This document shows, piece by piece, positions 15,792 through 17,501 of a stretch of DNA of 17,501 nucleotides. The notes below the pieces were generated by a model. The model saw only the letters and a list, made by a program, of their open reading frames with translations. It searched no databases and had not been told where the DNA came from. How positions within the stretch are numbered: the first letter of the stretch is position 1; the number at the start of each line of letters is the position of its first letter. The stretch comes from JANQUM01 sp047630355 (GTDB taxonomy: Bacteria; Bacteroidota; Bacteroidia; Cytophagales; Spirosomataceae): NCBI GenBank assembly GCA_047630355.1, contig JBLHXN010000071.1, positions 1-17,501 of the forward strand. The letters run 5' to 3'. Both the position numbers and the translations under genes were made by a program.

Positions 15792-16724
15792 ATGAAAAAA
15801 AAACAAAAAGTACGACCTCCTTTCAGTCGGTGAATTACTCGCAGATTTATTAAGTACTGCGTACAGTAAAGACCTCAGCGATGCCGCAAATTTTCAGCGT
15901 TTTCAAGGCGGTAGCCCAGCAAACTTAACGGCAAATATGGCTCGGCTTGGAGCGAGCACGGCGTTGGTAAGTTGCGTAAGAAATGAAAACTTAGGAAGCT
16001 ATTTGATTAGTGAAGTTGCCAAAACGGGCGTTGACGTAAGTCACGTTGCCATTGACCCCACCGAGCCAATAAGTTTGGTATTGGTTTCCCGCACCACCGG
16101 CACGCCCGACTTCATCCCGTACCGTATGGCAGATCGCATGATTCTACCTGAATATTTACCCGACGAACTATTAGCTCAAACCCGCATTTTTCATACTACT
16201 TGCTGGCCTCTAAGTGTGTCGCCTGCGTCTGAAACCGTGCTGGATGCCGCAAAAGGGCTTCCGAAATGGGCGTTTTGCTCAGTTTGGATTTCAATTACGC
16301 ACCACGGGTTTGGGGAGATAAAGAACACGCCAAAGAAGTATTGAAAACGTACTGCTCATACGGAGCGTACATCAAAATAAGCGACGACGATGCCCTTCGC
16401 TTTTTCGGAGAAAACTCACCGGAGAAAGTAATTGATGAATTACTACAAATGGAGGCAAAATGCGTCTGCATGACGCTCGGAGCAAAAGGAAGCATCATTG
16501 CCACCGCAGATAGCGACCAACGCTTCTTTGTGCCAACAAAAACAATAAAAGTAGTAGATGCTACCGGAGCCGGAAATTCTTGCTGGGCAGGTTTTCTAAC
16601 CGCTCACCTCGACGGCAAAACCCCCGAAGAATGCGGACGAGCGGGCGTAAATCTCGCCGCACTAAAACTCACCACCGCCGGACCTTTGCCGGAGAGGGTA
16701 GATAAAGATATTTTGTATGGGTAA
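15792..16724 (+). pseudogene. PfkB-family sugar kinase, decayed
   Basis: Reads as a full-length (about 310 codon) PfkB/ribokinase-family carbohydrate kinase spread over three frames. The ATG at 15792 is followed by nine A; one A fewer would join it to KKYDLLSVGELLADLL, so the start is frameshifted and that frame has a TGA at 15793. The middle frame carries the first family signature (QGGSPANLTANMARLG, from about 15904) and stays open to about 16251-16254, where a run of four A appears one base short; homology then goes on in the next frame (MGVLLSLDFNYAPRVWG) to the stop at 16722-16724. The second signature reads DATGAGNSCWAGFL: the catalytic Asp of GAGD is Asn (AAT at 16575-16577). Two frameshifts plus loss of the catalytic base indicate an inactive gene. 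The sugar substrate cannot be told. Confidence 0.87.
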
Positions 16725-17094
16725 ACGTAAAAACATGAAAGCGATATCTAAAGGTAAAATATTAAAAATATCTTTTTTGTTGCTCATAGTAGGCTTCATT
16801 ATTTACGGATATGTAGAGAGAGAACATATTTCAGCGAATAGGCAATTTACGACAGGGAAAGTAATGAAGACATCCTACGCTGCTGGAAACGGAATTGACC
16901 AATATATTTTCACGTACACAGTTGGAGAAAGAGTGTATGAAAACAGTACTCCAAAAAAAGGGAATGTAAAGTCTATTATTGGACGACATTTTCCTGTTAT
17001 TTATAACCAACAGAATCATGCTGAAAGTGAGATCTTAATAACTGCATCGGATTTTGGCAAATTTAATGTTACGTACCCAGATAGCTTAAAATAA
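16717..17094 (+). CDS. Small single-pass membrane protein, function unknown
   Basis: A protein of 125 residues from the ATG at 16717 (overlapping the kinase pseudogene by 8 bases) or 119 from the ATG at 16735. The second start gives MKAISKGKILKISFLLLIVG, a basic N-terminus followed by one transmembrane helix (about residues 9-27), and looks natural; the first start matches an old translational coupling with the kinase. The remaining 90 or so residues form a probable extracytoplasmic beta-rich domain (GKVMKTSYAAGNG, YIFTYTVGERVYENST, IIGRHFPVIYNQQN, ASDFGKF). The pattern of a tail that mentions a variable property followed by IYNPxN-like text recalls small DUF3592-like proteins of Bacteroidota, but this is only a resemblance. 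The frame is intact despite the decayed upstream gene. Confidence 0.65.
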   Translation: MGKRKNMKAISKGKILKISFLLLIVGFIIYGYVEREHISANRQFTTGKVMKTSYAAGNGIDQYIFTYTVGERVYENSTPKKGNVKSIIGRHFPVIYNQQNHAESEILITASDFGKFNVTYPDSLK

Positions 17095-17095
17095 T

Positions 17096-17152
17096 CAACA
17101 ACCCAGCCTTATAGATTATTTCCAACTTACAAGGATTACATTATGGTTGTTG
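17096..17152. repeat. Nested inverted repeat in spacer
   Basis: CAACAACC (17096-17103) pairs with GGTTGTTG (17145-17152), and inside it CCTT (17107-17110) pairs with AAGG (17131-17134). It follows the membrane-protein stop closely but lacks a T run, so it is not a typical terminator. Confidence 0.35.
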
Positions 17153-17197
17153 TTCTGTACATCCCGCCAATAATATCAGCTTGATAAAGTAATTGAT

Positions 17198-17205
17198 TAT
17201 CTTTG
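17198..17205 (+). promoter_or_regulatory. Candidate -7 element before antitoxin-like gene
   Basis: TATCTTTG matches TAnnTTTG exactly and lies 15 bases before the ATG at 17221. The nearest upstream TTG (17181-17183) is only 14 bases away, shorter than usual. Confidence 0.45.
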
Positions 17206-17220
17206 TAAAAAGAGAAGAAT

Positions 17221-17343
17221 ATGAGAGCATTAGAATTCAAATCAAAAATAGAAAATAATCAGATTTTAATACCGCTTAAGATTCAGTCTGAGTTGAATAG
17301 TAGAAAAAGTATAAATAGACTTCTTTCCTATTTATTTTTCTGA
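17221..17343 (+). pseudogene. Truncated antitoxin-like gene
   Basis: A 40-codon frame beginning MRALEFKSKIENNQILIPLK. This pattern (a short beta-strand, ENxQI-L-IP, then a helix) resembles the N-terminus of small antitoxins of the DUF2281/AbrB-like kind that control type II toxin partners in Bacteroidota. Such proteins normally go on with a valine/isoleucine-rich strand and an acidic tail to about 70-85 residues. Here the resemblance ends near residue 29-31 (about 17310) and the last residues, INRLLSYLFF, look unrelated, followed by a stop at 17341. The transposase-like sequence starts right behind, so insertion of an IS into the gene is the simplest explanation. No toxin gene is seen before the window ends. 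Family assignment is tentative. Confidence 0.45.
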
Positions 17344-17362
17344 TTACCAAAGCTATGAGTAA

Positions 17363-17501
17363 TTTTGTCTTACTGATATTTTTGGACAATATAAAAATCG
17401 AAGCCCTGAGGAGTTTCAACGTTTAGTTGGGGTCTCAAAAGGCACTTATCTGGTATTACTTGATAAGTTTGTTAATGAAATTGCTGTTTACAAGGATGAG
17501 C
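17363..17501 (+). mobile_element. 5' end of an IS5-like transposase, cut by window end
   Basis: The frame from 17363 reads DIFGQYKNRSPEEFQRLVGV then SKGTYLVLLDKFVNEIAVYKDE and runs off the window. The pattern EEFQRLVGVSKGTYLVLL is the N-terminal helix-turn-helix region typical of IS5-group transposases with a DDE_Tnp_4 type catalytic domain; that domain lies beyond the edge. No ATG exists in this frame. An ATG at 17355 gives MSNFVLL in another frame; adding one base near 17374 would join it to DIFGQ, so either there is a frameshift or initiation uses a rare codon. The left end of the IS probably lies between about 17310 and 17340, but terminal repeats cannot be identified without the right end. 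Confidence 0.6.

Noticed and set aside
1..17501. CRISPR arrays, tRNA and rRNA genes
   Set aside because: No regularly spaced repeats and no cloverleaf or rRNA-like sequence were noticed on either strand, though this was read by eye.

Overview
The window looks like a chromosomal segment from a Bacteroidota bacterium, probably of the Cytophagales/Sphingobacteriales type. Support comes from a GldA-type gliding ABC ATPase, the characteristic -7 promoter motif TAnnTTTG in front of several genes, little use of Shine-Dalgarno sequences, a PorT-like outer-membrane barrel protein, and protein sequences that resemble this phylum throughout. Assignments are from memory of protein families; no database search was possible.

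Left part (1-4613): the 3' end of gldA runs into a leftward cluster. In transcription order (right to left) it holds a polysaccharide flippase, an alpha-E domain protein, a broken Anbu (proteasome-like peptidase) gene, and a transglutaminase-like protein. Alpha-E, Anbu and transglutaminase are known neighbours, usually with a circularly permuted ATP-grasp enzyme. Here the ATP-grasp gene is absent and the Anbu gene carries one frameshift and three stop codons, while its partners stay open.

Centre (4614-12984): a 337-base spacer, then a class II fructose-bisphosphate aldolase with a strong terminator, a DEDDh exonuclease, and the complex I membrane-arm genes nuoK, nuoL, nuoM and nuoN, followed by a GtrA-family membrane protein. 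All look intact and keep their key catalytic or proton-channel residues.

Right part (12985-17501): a tiny acidic lipoprotein with its own promoter and a perfect terminator, an M16-family protein lacking the zinc motif, a bidirectional terminator, and an outer-membrane barrel protein on the minus strand. Then comes a decaying PfkB sugar kinase (two frameshifts plus loss of the catalytic Asp), a small single-pass membrane protein, a truncated antitoxin-like gene, and the start of an IS5-like transposase that runs off the window.

Overall it is housekeeping metabolism flanked by eroding accessory genes. The most notable items are the inactivated Anbu gene among intact partners, the apparent internal deletion in GldA, the PfkB pseudogene, and the IS-disrupted right edge. 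I found no convincing wholly new system.
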